Positions 12,501 through 16,430 of a stretch of DNA of 47,367 bases are shown piece by piece (position 1 is the stretch's first letter; each line of letters opens with the position of its first letter). Origin of the DNA: UBA1219 sp045601425 (GTDB taxonomy: Bacteria; Bacteroidota; Bacteroidia; Bacteroidales; P3); NCBI GenBank assembly GCA_045601425.1, contig JAZRZP010000012.1, positions 1 to 47,367 of the forward strand, written 5' to 3'. Both the position numbers and the translations under genes were made by a program. The notes below the pieces were generated by a model. The model did not search any database. It had not been told where the DNA came from and worked only from the letters and a program-made list of their open reading frames with translations.

Positions 12501-13570
12501 ATGCAGGATGGTTGGGTGATGGATTTTATTTTTATGGGGATGAGAATGAAGGCAATGGGTATGGTAAGAATAAAATGATGGTATTCCTTAATATCGAAAA
12601 TCCATATTTTGCTACTTATGAAGACGTTAGTAAATTAGCAGAACAGAACAATCGGGCTGCATCAATAGAGTTTAGACAGAAACTTGAAGCTGAAGGATAT
12701 GATGGTGTATATTACAATGGTGATTTACGCCAAGAGGCTGTTGCCTTCTACCCTAACCAGATTAAGAGTGCCGACCCTGTAACCTACGACGACAACGGCA
12801 ATGTGATTCCTTTGAGCGAGAGATTCAATGATGAAAACGAGGACATCCGCTACCGCGACGAAGAAGATACCCCCGAAGGCACCGACGACATCTGGAACGA
12901 CCAGAGCATGGGAATGCAGGAAAAAATGACGCTTGCGGCAATGCGGCTTGCAGAACTGAACAAAAACGACGCAGGTGCAAAATCGGAAGCCGTACGCATG
13001 GCAAACAAGTCCCTAATGTCGCTCACGAAGGCAATGCGGCTACAGAAACAGTTCGACAAGACAACCGTGAAACGTGTTTCCGACCTTGCAAAGGTACTTA
13101 TCAGACACGGATACATCAGCGACATGGGAAGGAGTGAGGTTAGCAGACTTCTCTCGGTTATAAACAATGCCGCCGGACGCCAAGACATAAAGAAAGACGT
13201 TCAGAAGGTAATGGACATAATGATTGACAACCAGCTACGCAGGGCAGAGGAATCGTTGGGTAAGCTCATGGCTACGAAAGGTACAAAGACCGATTCGCGA
13301 GGTGTCGTGGTGCAGGGTGTTCTCGATGTGGCAGGCCAGCAGGTGATGAAAACCTTCAAGGCTGCACGCTCATGGAAAGAGGAAGAAATCGAGGATGCAA
13401 TTGCAGACGCGATGAAGCAACCTCTGGCTGTTCGTAGTGGCTCCTCTCGTAGGTGCCGCTCTTGCCGGCTTGGCGTATGGCCGCAAATGTTAAAAAAGCA
13501 TAAACGGAAATATTTTCGACTCAGTGTAGGAGGAGCGTCTGACAGACGCTCCTCCTATGTCTTTATGTAA
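452..13570 (+). CDS. Giant polyvalent protein (multi-toxin/effector fusion), truncated
   Basis: A 4,372-residue frame without stops. Modules in order (approximate residues): SH3-like start and E/Q-rich coil 1-270; PBECR-type nuclease-like fold with HIEARHG 285-425; DdrB/ParB-like domain with GNNRAIALRKLQ 500-640 and its helical tail to ~930; MuF C-terminal nuclease-like domain 1080-1210; LPD1-type domain with FGARG and HEWGH (1597-1601); Kinase-PolyVal-like fold 2100-2260 (VIKL, ADLQKSN, VIDAD); ADP-ribosyltransferase-like fold 2270-2540; zincin HEYTH 2569-2573; second PBECR-like fold 2742-2913; ART-like fold 2965-3117; zincin HEIVAH 3345-3350; LPD3-like domain 3807-3920; ART-like fold 3996-4120; helical end. 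Polyvalent proteins of phages and conjugative elements are known to combine such modules and are thought to be delivered with the DNA. The start is uncertain because a repeat ends at 460. The true protein ends near 13415; the last ~50 codons read through an aquaporin remnant and its terminator. Confidence 0.8.
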   Translation: MLPEGFVAGTPQEYTNGTTIAFTSDDGEAKQGVVIGRALFDGEKFVPAESGRFIELYVPGEDEPSHIHEDRMSERVVGYLGENIDQNNEPQEPETEQSAEVEQPTQEQQSVISDTPTEETQETQTEQPAETGKIPAQLTYEGIIAKYGDNAGHKIDVTIADKQQELAKAQKDLDKKQKAYDDAPIGKEDKAERELAKAQQEYSKILAETQSWDAIKAEHEKAVSVPVQEQEEPQMAPEASEQEQRIENAENAPVTQIIQPKTEEKEQSVSEKKDVQYRLSDEIDNNGRQFVLNSKGDIAFGYIGEDTGLNPAPILLSEGMITDPSTNAGYGLAHIEARHGEQIRKAGYNSVLDFVEHVGNNYETIREGKDRNGNPTFLLQLTDKHNNTLVVELSNDGIYWNINTAGIFNRKYASGKDMMYSRHTQTNQPAETGEGSLDAEQGGTQTKTSTMPSTIPVGKDTKNSGTDQKNIEKKSESTINQNVASSVTAQSRKPKEGNVPDMVVDKASDARARGFRMKDGNRYDRQKQIEDGVSGKLTSIDFSTTEKPVSAHYTVVEADELQPSHIGGSRNPLHFISEAQPKERTDDVSDIESTRIAQNIAPEKITSSTNAYGGAPVINSRGEVIQGNNRAIALRKLQGYPQAEERYRQYLVDHAKDFGFDDNGIGRIKAMKHPVLVRQTDRSLTDEEAIRLGQFKATDLETGGIVRIEAAPTLAKMNAQSVESAMNILLGTADENDESSLNQLIEANGGNLIGYLVRKGAITETQAQSAFGRGDRLTEDARSDIRKLVLQTMFSDAPDNIEAMFNRIPSAAQKALMQVIAGDMRLGQRERLLPDIQNAIMAAGEVQERLSGQLNEVRKNKDARTRHEEIRKLMVYASRQPDITGNTVISQDYSELELEIATILLSDAQNSIKAIFSEYQRYVNGEPTIFGGVERLSREEAVEKTFKVKDTRYGTERQTDSTTGNSRGSVEQTGAQRGQTGETGLLERPRMADGVSADQESVQPSGRPGNGGESAVGGKSGGFDESGRPGQVTGGVSADKAEAAFTDNQGNPTDESGNLILERVGSVDEITDEDFTSPTRNIELPAIPQNIDDAIGANGKPIVIKKNVFEKNNKNHKDLTSGESRRILSNVFFSPNLYGQNQKATRPYNWILIHLADKNESVIVEVNENKDNVEVVNWHYLDSKALEQKKRQAMLEGGRILTLESVAGNTQKGLSSVGKDTKNSGTDKEKNAEMQLEPITNSVGEVENIEELKDSNPDVSTEEAEDSPVETAAKAAKQTKLNIETQSQEKIEDFGEKIGGARKDTAKSGFKRGDGDGRPAWRKKYKFINTDETVELGVSGLSTGRGLYSAGSIIKALYQSKPHAVSNIDGDFDADKPFYAYYEEKKKTRWGMDVKYRPIVGKDGKLVRFSNVQEAEKVIPVFEAEQQGFRVKAGADGKFVVYRTASNGKNVEYDEFDSREDAVAYLLSEEGATSLLNRKRENFEFPGLDKVTREGVPDYRNGKNVTTDDFMETFGFRGGEFGNWVNNDERQSALNTAYDALMDLATVLGLSPRALSLGGRLGIAFGARGTAGAKAHYEPVKAVINLTKVHGAGSLAHEWGHALDNYFALMDSKTDRNTAQERDLESFMTEGQSWKKGVREEIRDIFSKIVDVLTKKKVTKKIALSEEQEAYDNIIRAIDKEARYYRTLFEQGRTTRRYNRKTKEYETVTVKPTTEQLEEYDRLVEELKDDDTFLWGPYPTGDVAKKLMTLVKDVEPGKRGRYQPLRNLWYYRTRLTPQKKRLAKAKNGESEEVSVESDILKNSEWFDKMRATPYFSQNIEMFARAFESYVERKMTGNGMQSTYLTYEKGSIYQSVWEHNPYPAGEEAGKLDVLFDEFFKTVQEKEIDGKTVLYHKADGEAVTIDEADMAMAEGLEEIFREAGIKFSSDVEKGQRLLDRVNGNIKMSAAESERRREREEIRNTIAEAISIVTGKSMAEAKRELVESEAQRKMDAKEIYGIILSGEYNSVSLQKIQDFINNATPENKYGRRVSERLPQRVEREMLKGKRGDEVEALYTRASESAIPANERTREATRGGIAEAKKSLLEKWAKAAGKWHTELSDFTDASEPIDSGHDSDVYPARDREHVIKLSRGKNDKRFKSDPDAVTLFNYVFPNSAYRVLGYGNFGKGFVRILEQPYVNFATSTPLTVEERVEYMDRLGFKPINKECTAFSNGELLVADLQKSNIVRSKDGNIRVIDADVKLHTKDVGGNYTYLPVEHDLPDGANVKQMKVFHGSGAEFEAFDNSHIGEGEGAQAYGWGTYVTEVEGIGKRYAQIYGPKQVMMNGVPIRQVLNNADYWDTAFSWFVKGYEHSLDELKTNVQQAYIDGRIASPRSKRVREFYKQKERLLQSLENGEITIEGSPNILYTVEIPDNNGSNYIDWERTLDRKRRKRIADAVRNLPEEMLDRENHGPNWLRGGWNTLANVIEREQLAGLEIRERLVDAFKEDRERNTSNVLDRAGFVGISYPAQYLSGGREDKARNFVIFNESNLQITDKMRFFRTESGEVYGFTLDGEIYIDKRIAGSETYIHEYTHLWAEALRKANSKAWEQLKKEMFADKDLTDYVKAKYPELTSEDELAEEVFAHYSGKRGAERLKAEMKAEMEKADGVFEKAKVGSVFANIKALLDRFWNMARDLFSGKVEGIEKMKSEDFADMAMNDLLGGFDPGSNDGVKAAKSKEGMMFQKGDEQGYRDGEEEDSVKDKVLSLFHSAANGEFNGGSVKIGTLTDDGRRYLESVSGIDMKDVVDFMLNPSDLRHIYSEHYGENEKDKGNNIPLTDSDIRFMVDVISNPDYVAYGVNKKTGNKTFVFLKRNENGTYNLAEIYTTKRGNLTAKSFYNTKKGISQRANELNSKSLHFTPKTEGESLLGAKIPKLFELSEKNLSKLGAEYKEAVENGDMEKAAELVKHAAKMAMPNTKVVDEKGEPMVVYHGTLNTDEKRVWNDKMKWYDTEHSRFNVFKRVVDGERNQGHFFVSEKGNAEGYGDLYSVFLNISNPLVIDANNQTYNRIEFKGKTYDTYGWAEYAEKNGYDGVIFNNIRDGVDYGAMEKSVNEYVAFSSSQIKSADPITYDDNGNVIPLSERFNDENEDTRYRDGEEDIVVNQSEYAKIAHQIATYPNKEDRCHVFTDKFYYLCDNIDNEGNFSIKAALPIKGNEDLINELRHEKTTQISGTVRDTETANRLAERISALGGWVRGDGTRSFELLQREGTTGMGSVVVERESDSRTNKQTTAAIRESEKQREVVSQLSSKLNVPVRVIEDVNEITHANGAIESRRRRAKGWYNTNTGEVVIVLPNNRNTEDVAATMCHEIVAHKGLRELVGEENYNAFLDEVYGHLNGELKYEVDMKAGRSFTDDTLDNGEKAKSYEEHRRIQTDELFGRLAEKPFEDFTEKERTLWQHIKEAVRRILDRFLGTMKLPSWVELGDNELRYMLWRSRERLEHGKENYVDKARDIVKRNELGLDDEAVYSRRYFGGNSGYVGYSKSKRAVDAEERGLRSKSQMDRFFAEEVNELIKKESPDAPTVTLKQIKDSLSEIRADEWHHTSMYGNRTNYYSAETIAAFFTPQSESAEEKALRDKLESRKQERLELIADLQNAVYNSVPTEPVTDAWTGMDIMGFRTSDGHLVWHTKNTLEPSKNVRIIPKGSKNSIDAWSEWAYEHWEEYNKAKDEYNAAKRDSYEKIPQEKKDRLKELVKEINDIEHDIYFGANDRYSEGEGRTREFASLSSEEKFAIKEKLESATPTHMEKNSIVAKDGKSARKIADEWANIEFERPREYDTEVGVVTIDKKSVSSSLGHGYGQAKLDALPTLKEGFNNAVYLGSVEDYEDNPINNHFFAYPVEYNRERGYVFCRAREDNNLNRLYVHEVYYVKELKGNSLQTRAGAELDELPRGTSLYKRILTDILSVSKDTKNSENGKKNLSKLDAEYKEAVENGDMEKAKQMFDDAAKQAMRNSAFGTKGFYHNTPNNFTIFDEARNGTHNDAGWLGDGFYFYGDENEGNGYGKNKMMVFLNIENPYFATYEDVSKLAEQNNRAASIEFRQKLEAEGYDGVYYNGDLRQEAVAFYPNQIKSADPVTYDDNGNVIPLSERFNDENEDIRYRDEEDTPEGTDDIWNDQSMGMQEKMTLAAMRLAELNKNDAGAKSEAVRMANKSLMSLTKAMRLQKQFDKTTVKRVSDLAKVLIRHGYISDMGRSEVSRLLSVINNAAGRQDIKKDVQKVMDIMIDNQLRRAEESLGKLMATKGTKTDSRGVVVQGVLDVAGQQVMKTFKAARSWKEEEIEDAIADAMKQPLAVRSGSSRRCRSCRLGVWPQMLKKHKRKYFRLSVGGASDRRSSYVFM
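1825..1856 (-). promoter_or_regulatory. Antisense promoter-like sequence 1 inside the giant gene
   Basis: On the minus strand TTTG (1856-1853), 20 bp, then TATCTTTG (1832-1825), matching the Bacteroidetes -33/-7 consensus. On the plus strand the same bases encode the linker GKDTKNSGTDQ. Transcription would run antisense through the first nuclease-like module (about 1300-1725). Confidence 0.4.
3309..3548 (+). CDS. Embedded 79-residue ORF in +1 frame of the giant gene
   Basis: This frame (MEQKDKLTALRGIVEEVLSR...) reads as an ordinary soluble acidic protein: amphipathic helices, a WNDPEWQTEYLLTKKAF segment, and a charged C-terminus ending NPDDPDK. Over the same bases the giant frame (residues 953-1032) is a low-complexity Gly/Ser/Thr/Gln/Arg linker, so the composition suggests that selection acts on this inner frame. 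It lies between the DdrB/ParB-like region and the MuF C-terminal nuclease-like module, where an immunity gene would be useful. I see no convincing promoter or ribosome site within 100 bases. No family is recognised. It could be a chance shadow of a repetitive linker. Confidence 0.45.
   Translation: MEQKDKLTALRGIVEEVLSRPERKEDKLERPDYWNDPEWQTEYLLTKKAFNLPDDPVMEEKVQWVVSLEDLMNPDDPDK
4105..4135 (-). promoter_or_regulatory. Antisense promoter-like sequence 2 inside the giant gene
   Basis: Minus strand TTTG (4135-4132), 19 bp, TATCTTTG (4112-4105). The plus strand encodes the second copy of the GKDTKNSGTDK linker, immediately after the MuF C-terminal nuclease-like module, so a transcript would run antisense to that module. 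Confidence 0.4.
6451..6481 (+). promoter_or_regulatory. Internal sense promoter upstream of embedded ORF 6507
   Basis: TTTG (6451-6454), exactly 19 bp, TATCTTTG (6474-6481): a full match to the Bacteroidetes housekeeping promoter, located inside the giant coding frame. A start site near 6488 would leave a leader of about 19 bases before ATG 6507, which is in a different frame from the giant protein. Confidence 0.55.
6507..6749 (+). CDS. Embedded 80-residue ORF with its own promoter
   Basis: The frame is +1 relative to the giant gene. The product begins MQHQKTSTDDGYLNDFHREW and continues as a strongly helical, charged protein (YTPEQARAQSLRMKELVRQQ, then EEELRKQRK) with a Lys/Gln tail. Codon usage and residue balance look like a real cytoplasmic protein rather than an antisense shadow. 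A consensus promoter sits 25 bases upstream of the start codon. The overlapped giant-frame segment (residues ~2019-2100) is a linker between the NKYGRR motif and the kinase-like domain; it also looks family-like, so both frames may be used. The function is unknown; an antitoxin or regulator of the surrounding modules is inference only. Confidence 0.55.
   Translation: MQHQKTSTDDGYLNDFHREWNERCLKENEAMKSRHYTPEQARAQSLRMKELVRQQEEELRKQRKVSSKNGQKQQESGTQN
9205..9264 (+). repeat. Repeated pre-ART linker, copy 1
   Basis: Encodes a linker starting NLSKLGAEYKEAVENG and running through DMEKA. The DNA is nearly identical to 12309-12368. Each copy sits just before an ADP-ribosyltransferase-like module in the giant gene. 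Confidence 0.75.
9763..9851 (+). repeat. Repeated post-ART linker, copy 1
   Basis: Encodes SADPITYDDNGNVIPLSERF followed by NDENEDTRYRDGEE. Nearly identical in DNA to 12768-12859, which follows the last ART-like module. Together with the pre-ART repeat it brackets a duplicated cassette. Confidence 0.75.
10041..10334 (+). CDS. Embedded ORF (97 residues) in +1 frame of the giant gene
   Basis: Starts at ATG 10041 or, more plausibly, at ATG 10053 (MKKLPKYPELSETQRLLIDL). The product looks like a small helical soluble protein: a KYPELSETQRLLIDLLKESA segment, a hydrophobic VGTVLVLLSY core, then ELQEWVLWLWNENPTAEQIN and a basic tail. The pattern of 'PKYPxLSExQ ... short helices ... NPxAxxxxI' resembles small proteins I associate with toxin neighbourhoods in Bacteroides, but I cannot name a family. 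The giant frame here (residues ~3197-3295) is an interdomain stretch before the HEIVAH zincin. A purine-rich AAAGGAAATGAAG lies just upstream of the first ATG; no clear promoter is seen. Confidence 0.5.
   Translation: MNSVMKKLPKYPELSETQRLLIDLLKESALSEDGFVGTVLVLLSYCNERELQEWVLWLWNENPTAEQINKQLLQFVNRKNRERSFRSFPRNSTFPSE
12277..12307 (-). promoter_or_regulatory. Antisense promoter-like sequence 3 inside the giant gene
   Basis: Minus strand TTTG (12307-12304), 19 bp, TATCTTTG (12284-12277). The plus strand encodes SKDTKNSENGK, directly after the LPD3-like module. It is the third occurrence with the same spacing. Confidence 0.4.
12309..12368 (+). repeat. Repeated pre-ART linker, copy 2
   Basis: Encodes NLSKLDAEYKEAVENG followed by DMEKA, a close DNA copy of 9205-9264, preceding the third ADP-ribosyltransferase-like module. 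Confidence 0.75.
12768..12859 (+). repeat. Repeated post-ART linker, copy 2
   Basis: Encodes SADPVTYDDNGNVIPLSERF followed by NDENEDIRYRDE, a close copy of 9763-9851. It leads directly into the 232-bp direct repeat at 12851. Confidence 0.75.
12851..13082 (+). repeat. Direct repeat, right copy (232 bp)
   Basis: Partner of 229-460. Here it is in frame with the giant gene and continues into a longer helical C-terminal region (KRVSDLAKVLIRHGYISD and onward), which the left copy lacks. Homologous recombination between the copies would delete or circularise 12.6 kb. Confidence 0.85.
13416..13493 (+). pseudogene. aqpZ: 3' remnant of an aquaporin (MIP channel) gene
   Basis: In a frame different from the giant gene, the bases before TAA 13491-13493 read LWLFVVAPLVGAALAGLAYG followed by RKC. 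This matches the sixth transmembrane helix and C-terminus of AqpZ-type aquaporins (the xLWLFxVAPxxGAxxAGxxY pattern). In this frame a stop occurs at 13413-13415, so only ~25 codons remain. The rest of the gene has been replaced by the polyvalent-protein gene. A good hairpin terminator follows at 13528. The identity is from memory of the family and should be treated as likely, not proven. Confidence 0.65.
13528..13556 (+). terminator. Hairpin after the aquaporin remnant
   Basis: Perfect 13-bp stem (AGGAGGAGCGTCT / AGACGCTCCTCCT) with a 3-base GAC loop, followed by a short T-containing tail. It falls inside the nominal 3' end of the giant frame, which supports the view that those last codons are not real protein. 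Confidence 0.7.
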
Positions 13571-13678
13571 AAATGCTGTCGCAGGCGATATGCGGAAAAA
13601 TATATGGCCGGAAAAGACAATTCTGCACGTAATTTTGAAAAAAAAGAAGAAAAAAGTGGAAAAATAAATAAAATTTCG

Positions 13679-13686
13679 TAATTTTG
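13679..13686 (+). promoter_or_regulatory. -7 promoter element of the DUF1573 gene
   Basis: TAATTTTG matches TAnnTTTG. No good TTTG is present at the -33 position. It predicts a leader of about 70 bases before the start codon at 13766. The 13571-13678 stretch is A-rich and holds no gene. Confidence 0.45.
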
Positions 13687-13765
13687 CAGGTCGGCATGTT
13701 ACAAAGAGATTTGTAATTTGTCAATGAATCAGTACATTAGGAAAACATAAAAAAATATAAATATC

Positions 13766-14179
13766 ATGAAAAAAGTATTTTTAATGGCAATGTTGGCAGT
13801 TTTGACAATGGGATATGCCAACGCACAGCAGAAAAACGACGCACAGCAACAGGCAAATGCCAACGGTGCAAAAATTGAATTCGTTTCATTGGAACACAAT
13901 TACGGCGACGTGATAAAGGGCGGCGACGGCAACTGCGAATTCCAGTTCACCAACACCGGCAACGAACCTCTCATCCTCTCGAACGTGAGAGCATCCTGCG
14001 GCTGCACTACTCCAAGTTGGACCAAAGCTCCGGTGATGCCTGGCAAGACAGGTACCATCAAAGTTCGCTACAACACCAACAATCTGGGTGGATTCCAGAA
14101 AAGAGTTACCGTAAACTCCAATGCCGTAAACACTCCGACCGTTACTCTGACTATCAAGGGCACAGTCAAGAACAACTAA
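13766..14179 (+). CDS. DUF1573 exported Ig-like domain protein
   Basis: 137 residues. A Sec signal peptide (MKKVFLMAMLAVLTMGYANA, cleavage before QQ) is followed by a Gln/Asn-rich spacer and a single DUF1573 domain (about residues 37-135). The domain carries the typical F-x-H-x-YGD pattern (EHNYGDV), 'FQFTNTGNEPLILSNVRASC', the CGCT motif and the closing 'VTLTIKGTV'. The fold is an ASPM/SPD-2/Hydin-like beta sandwich, likely periplasmic or surface-exposed. The molecular role of the family is unknown. It is monocistronic, with its own promoter and a weak hairpin downstream. Confidence 0.85.
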   Translation: MKKVFLMAMLAVLTMGYANAQQKNDAQQQANANGAKIEFVSLEHNYGDVIKGGDGNCEFQFTNTGNEPLILSNVRASCGCTTPSWTKAPVMPGKTGTIKVRYNTNNLGGFQKRVTVNSNAVNTPTVTLTIKGTVKNN

Positions 14180-14219
14180 ACGACTGAGAGAACTTTAAGA
14201 ATTAACCATAATAGAGAAG

Positions 14220-14242
14220 TATTTCCGCAGAAAACGGAAATA
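14220..14242 (+). terminator. Weak hairpin between DUF1573 gene and aminotransferase
   Basis: TATTTCCG - CAGAAAA - CGGAAATA, an 8-bp stem followed by TTTCCTTGTTT. The AT-rich stem and interrupted T-run make it a weak or partial terminator. Confidence 0.4.
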
Positions 14243-14273
14243 TTTCCTTGTTTAAAAAAATCAAATAAAAAAC

Positions 14274-15473
14274 ATGCCACAAATATCAAAAAAAGGTACA
14301 GAACTGCCTGCATCGGCAATACGCAAACTCGTTCCGTTTTCAGATGCAGCCAAAGCAAGAGGAATAAAAGTCTATCACCTCAACATCGGACAGCCCGATA
14401 TTGAAACTCCCAAAGGAGCCTTGGACGTTTTGTCGAAAACCAAAGTTGACGTGCTCGAATACAGCCATTCCGCCGGTATCATGTCGTACCGCAAGCGTCT
14501 GGCCGAATACTACGCCAAAAACGACATCCACGTTTCTCCCGAAGAAATCATGGTTACCTGCGGCGGCAGCGAAGCACTCCAGTTCGCTTTCACCGTATGC
14601 CTGAACCCCGGTGACGAAATCCTCATCCCCGAACCTTACTACACAAACTACAACACCTTTGCAAAACTTTGCGGTGCTACAATCAAGACAATCCCTTCGG
14701 ATATAAAGGACGGTTTTGCACTGCCTCCCATCGAAGAATTCGAAAAGGCAATGACTCCGAAAACCAAAGCAGTGATGATCTGCAACCCCAACAACCCCAC
14801 TGGTTACCTCTATTCGAAAGAAGAACTCATGAAAGTTGCCGAAATAGTAAAGAAACACGACCTCTTCCTCTTCGCCGACGAAGTTTACCGTGAATTCTGC
14901 TACGACGGACACGAACATTTCTCGGTAATGCAGCTTCAAGGCATCGAAGAAAATACTATCCTTCTGGATTCCGTATCGAAACGCTACTCGGCCTGCGGTG
15001 CACGTATCGGATGCCTCGTAACCAAGAACAAGGAAGTGTTCTCCACAGCCATGCGTCTTGCTCAGGCCCGTCTCAGCCCACCGACTTTCGGACAGATTTT
15101 CTCCGAAGCCGCCATCGACACTCCGCAGGAATATTTCGACGCAGTAAAGGCAAAATACGTGGAACGCCGCAACGTGCTCGTTGAAGGCATCAACAAGATA
15201 CCCGGATGTTTCTGCCCGAATCCCAAAGGCGCTTTCTATGCAATCGTTGAACTCCCGATCGACAACTCCGACAAATTCTGCCAGTGGCTGCTCGAAGAAT
15301 TCAACTACAACGGCGAAACGGTAATGTTCGCACCGGCAACAGGTTTCTATGCAGATCCTGAAAAAGGCCGCCGTCAGGTGAGAGCTACTTATTGCCTCAA
15401 CGTAGATGCTATAAAGAGTGCAATGAAATGTCTCGAAGAAGCATTGAAGGTATATCCCGGAAGAATAAAATAA
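14274..15473 (+). CDS. PLP-dependent class I/II aminotransferase
   Basis: 399 residues, the usual length for fold-type I aminotransferases of the aspartate aminotransferase family. It moves an amino group between an amino acid and a 2-oxo acid in the cytoplasm. Visible signatures: the substrate/PLP segment LNIGQPDIETP near residue 40, GGSEALQ near 97, NPNNPTG at 171-177, FADEVYREF, and the Schiff-base lysine K236 in DSVSKRYSACGARIG. The C-terminal domain ends with RATYCLNVDAIKSAMKCLEE. The Arg that binds the alpha-carboxylate is probably the one in RRQVRATY. The substrate (Asp, aromatic or other) cannot be decided from sequence. It is followed by a strong terminator, so it is transcribed alone or with the gene before it. 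Confidence 0.88.
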   Translation: MPQISKKGTELPASAIRKLVPFSDAAKARGIKVYHLNIGQPDIETPKGALDVLSKTKVDVLEYSHSAGIMSYRKRLAEYYAKNDIHVSPEEIMVTCGGSEALQFAFTVCLNPGDEILIPEPYYTNYNTFAKLCGATIKTIPSDIKDGFALPPIEEFEKAMTPKTKAVMICNPNNPTGYLYSKEELMKVAEIVKKHDLFLFADEVYREFCYDGHEHFSVMQLQGIEENTILLDSVSKRYSACGARIGCLVTKNKEVFSTAMRLAQARLSPPTFGQIFSEAAIDTPQEYFDAVKAKYVERRNVLVEGINKIPGCFCPNPKGAFYAIVELPIDNSDKFCQWLLEEFNYNGETVMFAPATGFYADPEKGRRQVRATYCLNVDAIKSAMKCLEEALKVYPGRIK

Positions 15474-15498
15474 GGATATTCTGTTGAATTTAACATAT

Positions 15499-15538
15499 AG
15501 GTTGGGTACTTCCCAAAAAGAAGACCCGACCTTTTTTT
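15499..15538 (+). terminator. Terminator of the aminotransferase gene
   Basis: 9-bp stem AGGTTGGGT / ACCCGACCT (one G-T pair) at 15499-15507 and 15524-15532, then seven T. Confidence 0.85.
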
Positions 15539-15544
15539 GAAATC

Positions 15545-16321
15545 ATGAAAAGACTGGAGACAATATTGGCATGCATCGTCTTTCTGCTCTGTGTATCGAA
15601 TGTGTCGGCACAGAAACTGAAAGGCCTTGCTGTGTACGGAGGCTGCAACTTCGCCGTTGGCGATTACGGCAGTGTCCTTGTCCAAGACGAAAGGATAGTA
15701 GGCTGGGGAATGCAGGACCCTTCACCTCTCGGAGGAGCCGGAATAGGGGGCAATGCGGGAGTGGAATATAGTTACCCGATGCCTGTGGAAAATCTGCACC
15801 TTTCGGCTTCGCTCGACTTTTTCATCAACGGACTCGGCCACTCGCTGAAATCGTATTACGAAACACTGGAAGTGAACTTCTCATACAAGTATGACAAGTA
15901 CGACCGTACCGACCAGTATTTTATGAATGTTCCGCTGATGTTGGGTGCAAATTATACACTGCCTGTCGGACTGGATGCATTCGACCTCCGTTTCGAAGCC
16001 GCCTGCGGTATCAATTTCCGTTTCATTACCAATTATTACATGTATTGGAATACTTTCCGCCACAGCTATGACTCAGAGGAATACAGAGAATACTACGACA
16101 ATGCAGTGTCGTTTGCATACCGCATGGGAGTAAGCATGGTCTTTTCAAACAACCTAAGCTTCGGAGTATATTACTACGGACTCGGTGCAGCCTCGGTGAA
16201 AGGCGATTTTGAACGTGAAGTGTACCACGACAGTTCCACTCCGGTCAGCGAAACACGGAAATTCCTCAACGGAAAAATCAACCCCGCAATGCTCGTGCTG
16301 CGAATGGGTTATCATTTCTGA
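15545..16321 (+). CDS. Outer-membrane beta-barrel protein (PorT-like)
   Basis: 258 residues with a signal peptide (MKRLETILACIVFLLCVSNVSA, then QK). The mature part shows alternating hydrophobic/polar strands rich in Tyr, Phe and Gly (AVYGGCNFAVGDYG, MLGANYTLPVGLDAFDLRF, GVYYYGLGAASVKG) and ends in an aromatic residue (RMGYHF), as outer-membrane barrels do. The layout and several motifs (loop-turn 'VPLMLGANYT', 'FEAACGINFRFIT') match the barrel at 38139, so the two are distant paralogues. The role is unknown. The start codon lies right after the preceding terminator, so a promoter must lie within or upstream of that hairpin. Confidence 0.75.
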   Translation: MKRLETILACIVFLLCVSNVSAQKLKGLAVYGGCNFAVGDYGSVLVQDERIVGWGMQDPSPLGGAGIGGNAGVEYSYPMPVENLHLSASLDFFINGLGHSLKSYYETLEVNFSYKYDKYDRTDQYFMNVPLMLGANYTLPVGLDAFDLRFEAACGINFRFITNYYMYWNTFRHSYDSEEYREYYDNAVSFAYRMGVSMVFSNNLSFGVYYYGLGAASVKGDFEREVYHDSSTPVSETRKFLNGKINPAMLVLRMGYHF

Positions 16322-16367
16322 AAAAAAATGTAGCAAGTTGCAAAAAAAAGTGTCTATAAAGGTAAAA

Positions 16368-16399
16368 TTTGCATGATTCCGAAAAAAAGTGTATCTTTG
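16368..16399 (+). promoter_or_regulatory. Full promoter of the 16431 gene
   Basis: TTTG (16368-16371), 20 bp, TATCTTTG (16392-16399). It places the transcript start near 16406 and rules out translation from the in-frame codon at 16389. Confidence 0.75.
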
Positions 16400-16430
16400 C
16401 ATTTCGAAATATGCTCAAAAAAATAGAAAA

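Noticed and set aside
12300..12578. Plus-strand ORF of 92 codons in the last ART region
   Set aside because: Met/Trp/Ile-rich reading of a +1 shift through conserved ART sequence; it has no promoter in the sense direction and no protein-like pattern.
16389..16430. Upstream start for the 16431 gene
   Set aside because: It lies at the -7 promoter element, before the expected transcript start, and would destroy the signal peptide.
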